Below, in pieces: positions 53,801 through 61,982 of a stretch of DNA of 64,000 bases (position 1 is the stretch's first letter; every line of letters starts with the position of its first letter). The stretch comes from Symsagittifera roscoffensis (lineage: Eukaryota > Xenacoelomorpha > Acoela > Convolutidae): assembly GCF_963678635.1 (NCBI RefSeq), contig NC_087065.1:58244754-58308753 (forward strand), written 5' to 3'. The position numbers and the translations under genes are program-made. The notes beneath the pieces were generated by a model, which searched no databases, was not told the origin of the DNA, and saw only the letters and a list, made by a program, of their open reading frames with translations.

Positions 53801-56666
53801 CACAGTGTCCAATCGATCTTACTTTCAATTCTTCTTTCCCTACATAGATTTGTCCAATTAGGTCTTCGTCGCATGTTATCATCGTCTTGGTATAGATGTT
53901 GATTCCATCTATATTTAGCATGACCTCGTGTGGACCATAAGCTTCAGTGTACCTATTATCAACACGTACCGATTTGCTGCCCCCTCTCGTGAGTAGTGCC
54001 CTGAGCGCTCTAGAAGTCGTTTGTGGACTTATTCCACTCAAGTAGTCTGCATACACGTCAATGTGCATTATCGTCTGGTCGCTCGGCTCGCTCAAGTTTC
54101 TGGTTACCTCGTGTCCGCCCACTGTGATTATCGACATTATTCTTGCTCCGATTTTCGATATTCCAAAAGGTTTACCTGTCACCATTTTCACGGTGTTACA
54201 ATTCCCGGTCTTCATTGAGCCCGTTCTAGCCTCTGGTATTGAGTTCGATCCGGTTAATGCTTCGTTAAAATTCTGTCTTTCGATCTCCAACTTTAGTCGT
54301 TGCTCTATTTCTTTCGCAGCCAGATCTTGTTTCACTTTGGCAATTGCTTCCGTCGCCGCTTTCTCATAATTTATCTCTAGAGAGCTTCCGGCCGCGGACT
54401 CTAACGCACCGCTAACATGTGTAACAGCTTTCACTGTCTTCGTCGGCAATTCGGTGTTTGGTGCCCCCAAGTTCCTAGATTCAAACTCGTTTTGCCTGTT
54501 CCGCTGATTCTGCACCGCCGCTAATGCCAACTTATGTTTGGGGTGATTCTGGTCCTTGACCGCTTCCCAGAACAAGGGACAATCCATTCTGAAGTGCCCC
54601 TCCTGGTTACAGAAGAAGCATCTGGCGCCTATCTTGATGATTAAGCCATTATAGTACTCGTGTTCCTCCATCTGGCTCATATCCTCTTCATCCGGTGCAT
54701 AACCTAGGCTCTTCATGCCTTGTTTGTACGTTGTGCAGTCAGCCACATGATGATCCGCTGACCCGCAGTTCGCGCATGATCTGCGCTTGTCCATATCATC
54801 TCTAGGTTTGTACCATGATGACCTCTGGGGTTGGCTTCCCCCTTGCGTGTTCCTGTTTTCGGAATATGAGTACTTCTTAGGTTTCATCAGCATGTATTCT
54901 CTTGATTTCTGTCTCATTTCTTCTGGGGTGGGTGCGCTGTCCTTCGACAATGTGTAGTATGTTGCTAACAATGTCCTTAAGTCATCACTTTTCACCCCAT
55001 CGATGAACTTCGAGGCAATGCTAAAGTTCCGTCTATTTGTCAACTCCTCTGGGTCACTCCTCCTTCTCAAGCTCTCGAGGTCATCTAGGAACCGATCTAT
55101 TGACTCGTCGTCCCTCTGCCTTCTCTTTGCAAATCGCATCATCGCTTGGTGACCCTTCATGCCTGACCCGAATCGATTCAGCAATATCTCGAAGATCTTG
55201 TCCGCGGTGTCGCGTTCTTCCTCCTTCTTTGCGACCACGCATTTTAATGCCGTTCCTTCCAAGTTGCTCAGTATGGCTGTACATGCTTGTCTTTCGTCAC
55301 TCAAGTTGTCTTGTTCTAGATGTAATCTCATCACTTCCACCCAAGTGTCAATGCATCCATCGGAGTCGTCCTTGAATTCTTTTGGCTTCTTGAATGTCTT
55401 TCTTGATTTTCCCTCTCTCCTGTCGCTCGAGTCAGTGTTCCTCGTGGCGAAGGCCTCTAGAGTCCTGTTCATCATCTCCCAAGTGCTGGCCCATGTCATA
55501 GCATCCGGTCCTGTGTTGCTGTTAGCTGTTGAATCTCCCGGAGCAGTCGTTGTATTCGACGTTCCATTCTTCATTATTGTTTTCGCAGCTGTTGGTGCTA
55601 TGCTTATCGTATCCCTGGTTAAGGGCAACGGTGTCGATTGCCGTTTGTTCCTTTGTGGTTCTACAAAGTCAACTCTGGTGCTTTGCGTACGATCCGCTGC
55701 CGGTCTTTCTTGTGGAGTGGAACCTCTCAAGATTGCATCCAACTTCGCCTGTATTGCACACGAACTCTCGGCTTGACTCTTGCTCATTGTGTCCATTCTC
55801 CTTTCCAGGCTCCCTAATTGGCTGTTGACATCATCATATCGGTTCTTCAACTGTTGCATGTCTGTTTTGATGTTCTTTTCTCGTTCTTCATTGGTGGCTT
55901 CTACCTTATCTGACATTTCCTTGAGTCTCTCATCTGTTGCCTTAGCTAGGTTAAAATAACTGTCTAGATACTCGTGCTTGTTGTATCTTATCTCCTTTTT
56001 TATCACCTCTCTGTCTTCTTCACTGTGCATAAGTCTTTTGTCAATCTGATTTAATTTCGCCAACAAGTCACCCAGCTCAATGGTAGTCTCTTCATGGTCA
56101 GCTGTCGGTCTCTCTTCGGCCGTAGCCTCTGCTTTAGCTTGTTCCTCTCTTGGATTGGCTTCTGAGGTCTTCGTGCTCACTGTCCCAAATGTTCGTGCTC
56201 TTTCTGCTTTTGGTTCTTCTGTCACGTTTTCTTTTGTTTTTATTCCGAACATTATTCCCAATTTTTCCGTAAAAGATGTCCTCTTTACTTGAGAGTCTTC
56301 TTTCACCGTTTCTTCGGTGTTGCCTATTGCATCTTCAGCGTCGTCTATCGGTGAGAACTCTATGGGTTTCTGGTTCGGTTCCTCTGCATTGGGCATTGGA
56401 GTTGACTCTGTCGCCATCTTCCTTGTTTCATCCACACTTTGATCGGGTGTCTCTAGATCAATCTCGATGGTGGGTTCTACTCGCTCCCCTTCCATGCCCT
56501 CTTTCGCCCTGTTCTCCGCTGTACTCCTTGTGCTGACCATGTTAACTGAAAAGTTCGTCTTCGTTATCTTTGGGCCCGTTGATGTCGTTCCGCGCAGCGA
56601 TGAATTATATTTCGTGTTTGATCCACTTGACCTTTTTTCGAGCACCGGTACCCTACTCCGCCTCAT
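47859..56666 (-). CDS. Copy C gag-pol polyprotein with C-terminal macro-like domain
   Basis: A single open frame of 2,935 codons starts at MRRSRVPV, the start shared with copy B. Domains: acidic N-terminal region; coiled coil ~205-320; capsid-like ~423-575; two CCHC knuckles (631-644, 683-696); retropepsin with DTG at 990-992; RT with YVDD at 1,476-1,479; RNase H ~1,625-1,760; and a charged linker. Then integrase with HX4H and CLAC and a DDE triad at Asp2232, Asp2291 and Glu2327 (35 residues between the last two), a GPF motif near 2,468, an acidic tail, and a macro-like domain 2,785-2,927. Usual Ty3/gypsy gag-pol proteins are 1,000-1,800 residues, so this one is very long. Gag and Pol are in one frame, so their ratio must be set by processing or another mechanism. 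All catalytic residues I can check are present. Confidence 0.93.
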   Translation of the reverse strand: MRRSRVPVLEKRSSGSNTKYNSSLRGTTSTGPKITKTNFSVNMVSTRSTAENRAKEGMEGERVEPTIEIDLETPDQSVDETRKMATESTPMPNAEEPNQKPIEFSPIDDAEDAIGNTEETVKEDSQVKRTSFTEKLGIMFGIKTKENVTEEPKAERARTFGTVSTKTSEANPREEQAKAEATAEERPTADHEETTIELGDLLAKLNQIDKRLMHSEEDREVIKKEIRYNKHEYLDSYFNLAKATDERLKEMSDKVEATNEEREKNIKTDMQQLKNRYDDVNSQLGSLERRMDTMSKSQAESSCAIQAKLDAILRGSTPQERPAADRTQSTRVDFVEPQRNKRQSTPLPLTRDTISIAPTAAKTIMKNGTSNTTTAPGDSTANSNTGPDAMTWASTWEMMNRTLEAFATRNTDSSDRREGKSRKTFKKPKEFKDDSDGCIDTWVEVMRLHLEQDNLSDERQACTAILSNLEGTALKCVVAKKEEERDTADKIFEILLNRFGSGMKGHQAMMRFAKRRQRDDESIDRFLDDLESLRRRSDPEELTNRRNFSIASKFIDGVKSDDLRTLLATYYTLSKDSAPTPEEMRQKSREYMLMKPKKYSYSENRNTQGGSQPQRSSWYKPRDDMDKRRSCANCGSADHHVADCTTYKQGMKSLGYAPDEEDMSQMEEHEYYNGLIIKIGARCFFCNQEGHFRMDCPLFWEAVKDQNHPKHKLALAAVQNQRNRQNEFESRNLGAPNTELPTKTVKAVTHVSGALESAAGSSLEINYEKAATEAIAKVKQDLAAKEIEQRLKLEIERQNFNEALTGSNSIPEARTGSMKTGNCNTVKMVTGKPFGISKIGARIMSIITVGGHEVTRNLSEPSDQTIMHIDVYADYLSGISPQTTSRALRALLTRGGSKSVRVDNRYTEAYGPHEVMLNIDGINIYTKTMITCDEDLIGQIYVGKEELKVRSIGHCAMLEEDAMHIGTEADVTGHVLDINGKKTQLRGLLDTGAVLSVIPIETWEKMGFDKGDLIDSRIRLSAANKGALRVLGRTPIIALNLGERNLWMSFIVVENLDESDQFILGRDFIRNFDVTIDLNNAMFRIRNPDRRYAIKPVNLIMANENKAPVFLSRRVRLKANEAAIVSLRMKNYNELSDNKQVCIVPNPNSQSAAVLGRSFSITKSGLCVSVLLNTLDIPITIQRGRKLGYALPVKTRYETIENSKQNEVVDCPNHRDKICILRRLQRIKDSSSLIKSLKSETDDGLSSCSNFPERPTLDEMQTDKPVLPEIEHLRGKLKDEQLEAIKDVLERNEEVFSRHKADIGCCNFVEHEIELEENAVPHREGARRMTPHKSDACRKEIETLLEYDMIEPSKSPWACGVVMAKKKGDQLRFCCDFRYLNSVTVKDAYPIPRIDESLSKLGDAKFFTTLDLGSAFWQVPLRKQDRDKTGFACELGLFQWKRMPFGLCNATATFQRLMAHALIGVTKKYGNLVMCYVDDVVIATPTLEDHIERLDEVFACMKRSGLKCKPSKCEILKDSIKYLGRMVDKHGIRPDPDAVEAVLTWKSPKTEHQLMSFLGFANYYREFIKGYADKVYPMQQLMRHKGKKFTWNNAAEESFQRIKKELCEAPVLGMPTEKGMYVLDTDASVVAISGILHQEQEWNGKTVLRPIAYGSKVLSDTEMKYGAPKAEMFAVVTFVKKYRAYLGSEPFKLRVDNRALSWLKTYSMDQSYIGRWIVRLDGYNMIIEHRTRDKHQNADSLSKKTEFYERQEQREADRPEIKDGFSFMDKETFDSLPLTRWLDKSGKPIEDHPELPKEPLEKTILKKSRGIPIGIMLKSKIVRETLKAKGYDLIQVEEGTVQIDEDLMRLLEKLSDDKPVIRGKGQEAPELTILRREETVNNTDVSKGSITDSKEVVRSLVEKIPGKILEQTKVRDKKVTFREEVEHLGLDQESGEWSRFMEEDETGEGKLSGEREEWDEDSDESSEDQDSLCMILAEEKIRQHNRELQTDPSSGTYNLEIQEVRGGEELEKIAVSRKPLRELSCNSNVRTNLVPEDDMKIVKRMICVKLSDDIHNPGEMNGQIMALKEHVKARYRLSDLIRAQKNDKMTSNLSKWIHLGVKEKGELEEDSYKILSQFYKEKRDLLYHTAEGVVACKRRDEEKILHKHNLIILPQLYQTEVLFRSHDQMGHQGIDKVQQRIPHRFDWPGMRKACERWVNACLACLQVKDPRKMKFPLKSVESSEFNEVVQIDHQKICMTESGYNQILVIIDHFTKLAEAVPCQTASAEETCDHLITHWRSRYGCPMTFQSDNGKAFVGDLTKELMKRSHIAQAHSTTYHPQTNGLVERQNRTLVNMLRVYCSRYMTDWDKYLPQVVGAYNSTQHSTTGISPFMMLTGRERAMPITFFYPEYEGKRTSPQAYVKEAIKRQQELNELCRRNTAQAQMRQRKKYDEKILRAKPYEVGQYVWVFQNVIPPKGTKKLLKKWRGPFMITEVHQQGRFYRLSTGRAAHYENLKPHVPSPEDWCLPKDMEGLEYLVVEPACEVNEKGTREKNDGNENLSLDDNEKIEVESDAGSFVEEDWNDPEQNEVPKWMEPDRPTPPETRTGNRKRTGMRYNRYGDDFLIDKIQPDKLGDELLSAGELEAEEEWQVIDDGGHYPQDDYSTPELETDLEQSEIERRENTNLRILEWMRDVKDESREGQSIQQIDVSAANYMKTEDPLFGWTATDRPLDIPKDNSDPTTSTGTSINIFVRGVGVGLTHTENLMIKKLKEVRETSGLELEEEEPEPTIGRNFKTKFEIPNEYSENIMITDSDFILSNRTSAICITADMSFKSRLEADFKREYQNVEFLFRQRPGLGGIAALPPSVAQVPGKYLCFLVTRVNDRNTIDPEHVILALTRLRDFMIERGIVEVSMPVYDPNRGKLSSRELYAILHVVFAETEIMVHLHKKCYLSIA
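47886..48314 (-). other. Macro-like domain at the end of copy C Pol
   Basis: Residues ~2,785-2,927 follow the order of elements of OARD1/TARG1-type macro domains: SAICITADMSF, a helix EADFKREY, KYLCFLVTR, an ALTRLRDFM helix, VSMPVYDP, a RELYAILHVVF helix and TEIMVHLH. The loop where those enzymes have a GCGLD-type motif reads YDPNRGKL instead, so ligand binding is more likely than certain hydrolase activity. Homologous regions lie at 24,884-25,312 (copy B) and 5,388-5,816 (copy A). Confidence 0.65.
48442..48481 (-). promoter_or_regulatory. Conserved purine-rich block, candidate central polypurine tract (copy C)
   Basis: A 40-nt block identical in all three copies, with the core GTCCGGGGAGTGGGGGTAGG on the - strand. 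It shares GTCCGGGGAGT with the 3' polypurine tract. It encodes FVRGVGVGLTHT, but synonymous sites are also invariant. Confidence 0.63.
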
Positions 56667-56949
56667 TATTTCTATTTACAACTGCTCCTATTTACAATTT
56701 TATTATATACACGATTCTATTCTAAGGGTAAAAAAAAAATATTTTTTGTGGTAACAAATTCTGTACAACGTGTTAAAAACCTTATCCAATTCTCTTTCTA
56801 AAACCTCCGTTAAACTTTCCTTAATTTGGTCTTAACCGTACCTATTTCGATTTGTCTTATTCTGTCTTAAGACACACTTGTTGTGATTCTACTTCAATTT
56901 TTATACCGTCCCAAGACTATTCGTCACTATCACAGTACTCTCCGCTAGT

Positions 56950-57715
56950 GTCCTAAGACCCTTGTACCAAGACTACTGTCCCAAGACTAGTGTCCCAATG
57001 CTAGTGTCCCAAGACTACTGTCCCAAGACTACTGTCCCAAGACTAGTGTCCCAAGGGTAGTGTCCCAAGACCAGTGTCCCAAGGCTAGTGTCCCAAGACT
57101 AGTGGCCCAAGGCTAGTGTCCCAAGACTACTGTCCCAAGACTAGTGTCCCAAGGGTAGTGTCCCAAGACCAGTGTCCCAAGGCTGGTGTCCCAAGACTAC
57201 TGTCCCAAGGCTAGTGTCCCAAGACTACTGTCCCAAGACCAGTGTCCCAAGACCAGTGTCCCAAGGCTAGTGTCCCAAGACTAGTGTCCCAAGACCCTTG
57301 TCCCAAGACCACTGTCCCAAGACCACTGTCCCAAGACCCTGTCCCAAGACCACTGTCCCAAGACCCTGTCCCAAGACCACTGTCCCAAGACCCTGTCCCA
57401 AGACCCTGTCCCAAGACCACTGTCCCAAGACCCTGTCCCAAGACCCTGTCCCAAGACCCTTGTCCCAAGACCACTGTCCCAAGACCCCGTCCCAAGACCA
57501 CTGTCCCAAGACCCTGTCCCAAGACCACTGTCCCAAGACCACTGTCCCAAGACCACTGTCCCAAGACCCTGTCCCAAGACCACTGTCCCAAGACCCTGTC
57601 CCAAGACCACTGTCCCAAGACCCTGTCCCAAGACCACTGTCCCAAGACCCTGTCCCAAGACCACTGTCCCAAGACTGCTCTGTCCCAAGACTTCTTCGGT
57701 ACTGTCCCAAGACTC
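56950..57715. repeat. 13/14-bp minisatellite with G-quadruplex potential in copy C leader
   Basis: About 50 copies of CCCAAGACCACTGT (14 bp) or CCCAAGACCCTGT (13 bp) on +. On the - (RNA) strand, segments such as 57,384-57,412 and 57,424-57,463 give runs of GGG spaced by 3-4 bases (GGGACAGGGTCTTGGG), a canonical G-quadruplex pattern. Long frames on both strands here are by-products of the repeat. Confidence 0.93.
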
Positions 57716-58532
57716 GTCACGGAGTGTCTTCCTCGTTGTAGGGTCTTCTTGAATCACCGTACCTTGTACCACCACTCAAGCTCTAGTAAAATTTTCCCAA
57801 AAACCCTCTCTTAAAAGCCAAATGCTGACCCCCCTCTTCTTTTTGGTTGTTTCTATTTCAAATGTAGGTGCGCAGGTATCTTGTGATCACCTGTTCGTAT
57901 AAAACCAAACACAAATCCTCACTAAAATGCAACAAAAATCTAAGTAAGAAAAATAATAAAAACAGAAAAATGAGCCCACCTGAAATTCAAAGGTGACCAA
58001 TGTCTACCTTTCGTCGAAAAAAATGTCTGGTACCTAATTGCCACGCGTTTTCCTCCCCCCACTAGTGATCTTATGGGGTTTCACAAAAGCTGTTTATATC
58101 CGGTCCCCCCTACCAAACCAACCAGCGTACCAGTCTTAACTCGAGTTGAATTTTGGATCTCCACCTAATATTACCAACGCGTGTTAATTTCTAATGTAAC
58201 TAAGTCAACGATGTCGACTAATTAGTTACTCTAATTTCCCCCTTTTTACAATTTACAACCGCCAACCTCTAACTTAACCAGTCCCCCTTCTAACCTCCCC
58301 CTTTTCTAGCCCCCCTTCTTAAGCCTAAAAATTATTTTAAGCGCCGGGTGCTAAACCTCTCAAGAGAAAACCGTAGACCTGTTTCCAGGCCTGCTCAAGT
58401 AAAAACGTTCCTCAAAACTGGGGGATTTCGCTTATCCAATTTTACACTTATCTCCTATAATGTAATGTGGATTCTAACGATACCCGTTCTGCCCAACTTG
58501 AGAACTCGAGAATTGCCAAATCCTTCTTGGCT

Positions 58533-58735
58533 GCTTTCCCACTCGACTGGTCACCTGTTCCAGTCCAGTCTCCTATTGGTTCAGCTCAAGTGTCCCTGAA
58601 CCACTTTCCCACTCGGCTGGTCACCTCTTCCAGTCAAGTCTCCTATTGGTTCAGCTCAAGTGTCCCTGAACCACTTTCCCACTCGGCTGGTCACCTCTTC
58701 CAGTCAAGTCTCCTATTGGTCCAGCTAAGTTCCAA
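58533..58735. repeat. 70-bp tandem repeat in copy C leader
   Basis: Three units begin CTTTCCCACTCGRCTGGTCA near 58,533, 58,603 and 58,673. The last two are almost identical. The same motif occurs twice in the leader of copy B, so the repeat is a family trait. Confidence 0.85.
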
Positions 58736-59158
58736 GCTATCTGAAAACCCTTGACGACGCCCCACTTCGGGCACTTTATTCAGTTTACTGGTTTAAATTG
58801 CTAGGTTGATCGAAACGATCGAACTTGTAAAACAGTATGGGTATACTATTTAATTAATATAAAGGTTTGATCCAACTAATCTGGTGTCAAAGTCACTGTT
58901 TTTTTTTCGTTTTATGGTTTTTGTTCCTTTTTCTATTCTTTTTTGGTTTTTGTTTTGCTTTTTGTCTTTTTGCTCGTGTTTTTGTCTCCCTAGTTGCCCC
59001 CTTTACTCGGTTAGCTAAGCCTCGTTCGGAGAGCGTACCAGGAAATGTTCTCGAGGTTTCTTAAAAAGCTATCACGGTACAACCGGAAGGTTTGCACGTT
59101 CCTGTCGAACCGTACCGCCGGTACTCTAGAATGGGCATTCAGCCCGAAGCTGTCTCAA

Positions 59159-59172
59159 GTGGGTTCGACTCC
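59159..59172 (-). promoter_or_regulatory. T-loop-complementary box near primer-binding site, copy C
   Basis: The - strand reads GGAGTCGAACCCAC, as in copy B, complementary to a tRNA T-arm. It lies 19 nt from the primer-binding site. Confidence 0.4.
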
Positions 59173-59191
59173 GTAGTCTTGATGTCGTAAA

Positions 59192-59206
59192 CACCCAGGA
59201 GCGCCA
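59192..59206 (-). promoter_or_regulatory. Primer-binding site, copy C
   Basis: The - strand reads TGGCGCTCCTGGGTG, identical to copy B and also 11 nt from the LTR edge. The implied primer ends in CACCCAGGAGCGCCA. tRNA-Asn is my best guess, to be tested against the host tRNA set. Confidence 0.57.
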
Positions 59207-59217
59207 TAAAAACACTA

Positions 59218-60131
59218 TGTAACATTCGTCTACTGCAGTCACACATGAGGCTTAAGAAAAATAGGCCCTATAACCACTGGCTCAAGGGTCAGGGACACTA
59301 TCTCTTGTGTTTTTCTACCTCAAGAACGGTCGGAGCCAGTTCGGTTCGCTTGTGACATGAGACTACGACCCGTTACAGCTTAAAGGCTACTACTAAAATA
59401 TCCCCCCACTCTAGAATTAGAAACGTCCCCATACTTAGGTCTCTAGATACCCAAAATACATGAACGCCGTTAAAAACCGGGTTGGAACAATCCGTTAAGT
59501 TACTTTTTATTAGACAGTGGAACTTTGATCCATTTCAGATGGATCAACCTAAAACTCGCATTACCTCAACATCACAATTATAAAACACACTCTAGGAATT
59601 TAAATTAAGTACTCACATTGTAGCACGCTCAAGAACCAGGAAGTAAATAAGTCGGTAAACAACTCAAGAATTAATAAAGTAACTAATATGAGTTTAATGT
59701 TAGTCAGTTTTAACAACAAGAACAAGTTTTTACTCTAGACTGCAAGTTCTCGTGAACCATTGGGACACTCAAGCTGTCCACCTTTCCACCGAAGGTTCAC
59801 TCTAGTCCAGTCAATAATAGTATTCCAATCGTAACAATCCAATTCGTGGGAATGCTCTCGTCTCTGTTTCAGATGGGACAGCTCTACTCTAGGCTATTAT
59901 TGCTATTGAAATTGCGAATAGCAATTTCCCACCGATTTTTCTAGCAACTTTCCCGCGATTGTTATTCAACTGTTCTGAAATTGTTCTGATCTCTTTTTCT
60001 GATTTTCAGTTCTCGCGAGAAAATCGTGCATGACAGGTTCCATTCGAAATTTTGAAAAATTAAATTTCACTCCAAAATCAAATGTTTTTTTCTTCTCTCA
60101 AGGTCAAACTTCCAAATATGACCGACTGGCA
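59218..60131 (-). repeat. Copy C 5' LTR (promoter LTR)
   Basis: On the - strand: TGACCTTGA (60,098-60,106) near the U3 start, a TATA-like TTTTATAAT (59,577-59,586), the conserved 9-bp-arm inverted repeat (59,525-59,547) and AATAAA (59,506-59,511). The transcript probably starts between TATA and the hairpin. Confidence 0.93.
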
Positions 60132-61040
60132 GATAGGGTTGGCCGCTAGCCTGGAGAATTGGCTGTTTTAGAGGATTAACAGCGTTTTTCAGACGATTAG
60201 ACGAATCGTGAAGGCTAGAAGATTCTGATATTTTGAATTTTTAAAACTTCGAAAGATGACGTCAGATTTTCTGAGACACGTCAAAAACGGCCATTTTGGA
60301 AGAAATCCAAAATAAAACAACAGCGACGATAGTTGTGAGAGAAACGACGATAAGAAGCAGAGAAATACGACAGAGTGTTAGCAGAGACCGCTCCGAGTTG
60401 CAACGATTGTGTCGCTAAAATTGTTGCAAGGCCATTCACACTAACGGTGAAGTGTGGAAACCAGCCTTCCGGAGAGGAAAAAGGGTGTTATTTCCCCGGA
60501 TTCAGGAATCCGGAGCCGTCTTGGGACTTGAACTTGAACCATTTTAAACTAACTTTTAGCTTCCTGGTTATGTCCTGAATTGAATTTAATTAACATTTGG
60601 ATTCATTTTCTGACGATGAGAAGCTAGGAGTTAAGGGAAAGGGTTGATCCATCTTCGATCGATGGAGATGATGATTTTTTATCTAGTGAACAAAAACAAT
60701 AAGAATATAACAAATAGTAGTAGCCCTGTTTTTAGGTGTGACCTCGTGGTCTGGGGATACTGAGACCCAGCCATGAGCTCACTATTTTGCATGTAAGTAA
60801 GTTAATTTGAGCGTTCTGATCGAAACCGGAGAACAGTAACGTTTTGTCGACCCGATGTTAGAATGACCACCAAAAGAACTGGCTTTGGTAGAGACGGTGA
60901 AAAGCATGTAGAGCTTAGTTTAGACGCTGGTCAGTCGTTTTATAGCCTAGCTTTATTTTCCGTCGATATGTACTTCCGGGCGAATGTTACATAGTTCCGA
61001 CGACGGAACTCCTGGCAAAAAACTTTTTCTTTGAAGTGCG
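60132..61040. other. Flanking DNA right of copy C, no gene recognised
   Basis: AT-rich sequence with a few short frames (for example 60,375-60,578) that lack any recognisable domain or second exon. I see no RNA gene. A GGGTTGATCCATC stretch near 60,643 resembles the LTR hairpin arm but is too short to call. Confidence 0.5.
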
Positions 61041-61043
61041 TGG

Positions 61044-61160
61044 ATGATTTTTTACTGCAAACGAAAAGATATTAATCTCTTCGTTGTTATGTTGAGCCAT
61101 TATGATTTTTACTGCAAACGAAAAGATATTAATCTCTTCGTTGTTATGTTAAGCCATTTC
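61044..61160. repeat. 57-bp tandem duplication
   Basis: Two copies of a unit containing TTTTTACTGCAAACGAAAAG are offset by 57 bp. They are nearly identical (GTTGAGCC versus GTTAAGCC). The unit is 19 codons long, so a frame runs through both, but no protein family is seen. Confidence 0.9.
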
Positions 61161-61875
61161 ATGTTCACCTTCTCAACGTTTTTTCGCAAAAAATTTTTGC
61201 GCTCCTTCATAGGGGCATCGCTCTCAAGCGACTGATGTTTTTTGTTTATTGAAAGGTAATGTGATTTTTAAGACAAAGTGACCGGATTTGAGTCCTGCAG
61301 GATCTGTAAATTCAGCAACTTTTCAACAAATTCAACAAATTTTTTGTTCAAATCATCATTTTAAAAGTGAGTTCTCTGGTTTTTGAGTGTCTTCTTTTTT
61401 GATGCGCTAATTGCCAGAGTTTTCTTACAAGTTGGGGATCTTTTAAAACGCTCTTTAAATACAAGCGTAACGGTGCAGATAAGAGGGTTCTATGAAACTG
61501 TAAAAACTATTTGGTTTTGATTTTTGTTTGACGGTTTTTACAGAAGCAAACGCTTGTCATGTTACTAGTTCTTTTTTACAACTCGCAGAAATCAGTGCCC
61601 ATTAAGTTGGTGTTACTAGCATGTATTGTACCCTCTGCCTTTTATTGGTGACTAGTTAATTGAATATCCAAATATGATATAGTAGTTAAGGAAATTTGTA
61701 TAGTTAGTGCCAAATTGTTTGGCAATATCTGTTCGGTCAATCAATCTAAATGAAGTTAATTAAAGTCAAATAGCTCATTTTGACGTAGGGTTTCTTTTAA
61801 TCACTGATTTCTAAACATAAAAGAACTGTTTAAAAAAACTAGTTTTTCTAAAATGGAATAGTTTTTGACCTACTA
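61161..61875. other. AT-rich flank, no feature
   Basis: About 700 bases with no coding region, RNA gene or clear repeat that I can support. Confidence 0.5.
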
Positions 61876-61982
61876 AATTGCTCAAGGTCACCGATATTGC
61901 TCAAGGTCACCGATAATTGCTCAAGGTCACCGATAATTGCTCAAGCTCAACGATATTAAATTGCTCAAGGTCACCGATATAG
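61876..61982. repeat. ~20-bp tandem repeat with TCAAGGTCA sites
   Basis: About five units of ATTGCTCAAGGTCACCGATA, one of them mutated (CTCAAGCTCAACGAT). Each intact unit has TCAAGGTCA, the extended half-site bound by NR5A/ERR-type nuclear receptors. The same 9-mer occurs in the LTRs of B and C. Confidence 0.85.

Larger units (their letters stand above)
56667..59217 (-). other. Copy C leader between 5' LTR and gag
   Basis: A 2.55-kb untranslated leader laid out as in copy B: an AT-rich part next to gag, the minisatellite, a C-rich part (58,030-58,340), three 70-bp repeats, and a conserved LTR-proximal block (59,000-59,217) that includes the primer-binding site. No coding region is supported. 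Confidence 0.7.
37093..60131 (-). mobile_element. Copy C: 23-kb, young, nearly intact giant Ty3/gypsy-type LTR retrotransposon
   Basis: LTRs at 37,093-38,006 and 59,218-60,131 (914 bp each) differ at about three positions by eye (0.3%), so insertion was recent. The - strand order is: LTR, primer-binding site, 2.5-kb leader with repeats, an uninterrupted 2,935-codon gag-pol, a 0.5-kb spacer, ORF2 with one frameshift, polypurine tract, LTR. It is the reference copy for reading A and B. It lies in the same orientation as B with 271 bp between them. No target-site duplication is evident (left flank CGGAG, right flank GATAG). It may be transcribed and could encode active enzymes, which the sequence alone cannot prove. 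Confidence 0.94.

Noticed and set aside
57211-57814. Long open frames on both strands (up to 190 codons) in the minisatellite
   Set aside because: They follow from a stop-free 13/14-bp unit; frames are open on both strands and encode only repeats such as GLGTVVLGQ or SQDPVPRP. The same holds for 33,942-34,520.
60375-60578. Small gene in the right flank
   Set aside because: 67 codons, no domain, no homologous second frame or splice partner visible; the same applies to 61,044-61,235 and 63,614-63,823.
61876-61982. CRISPR-like array
   Set aside because: Units are contiguous with no spacers and the setting is eukaryotic; it is a simple tandem repeat.
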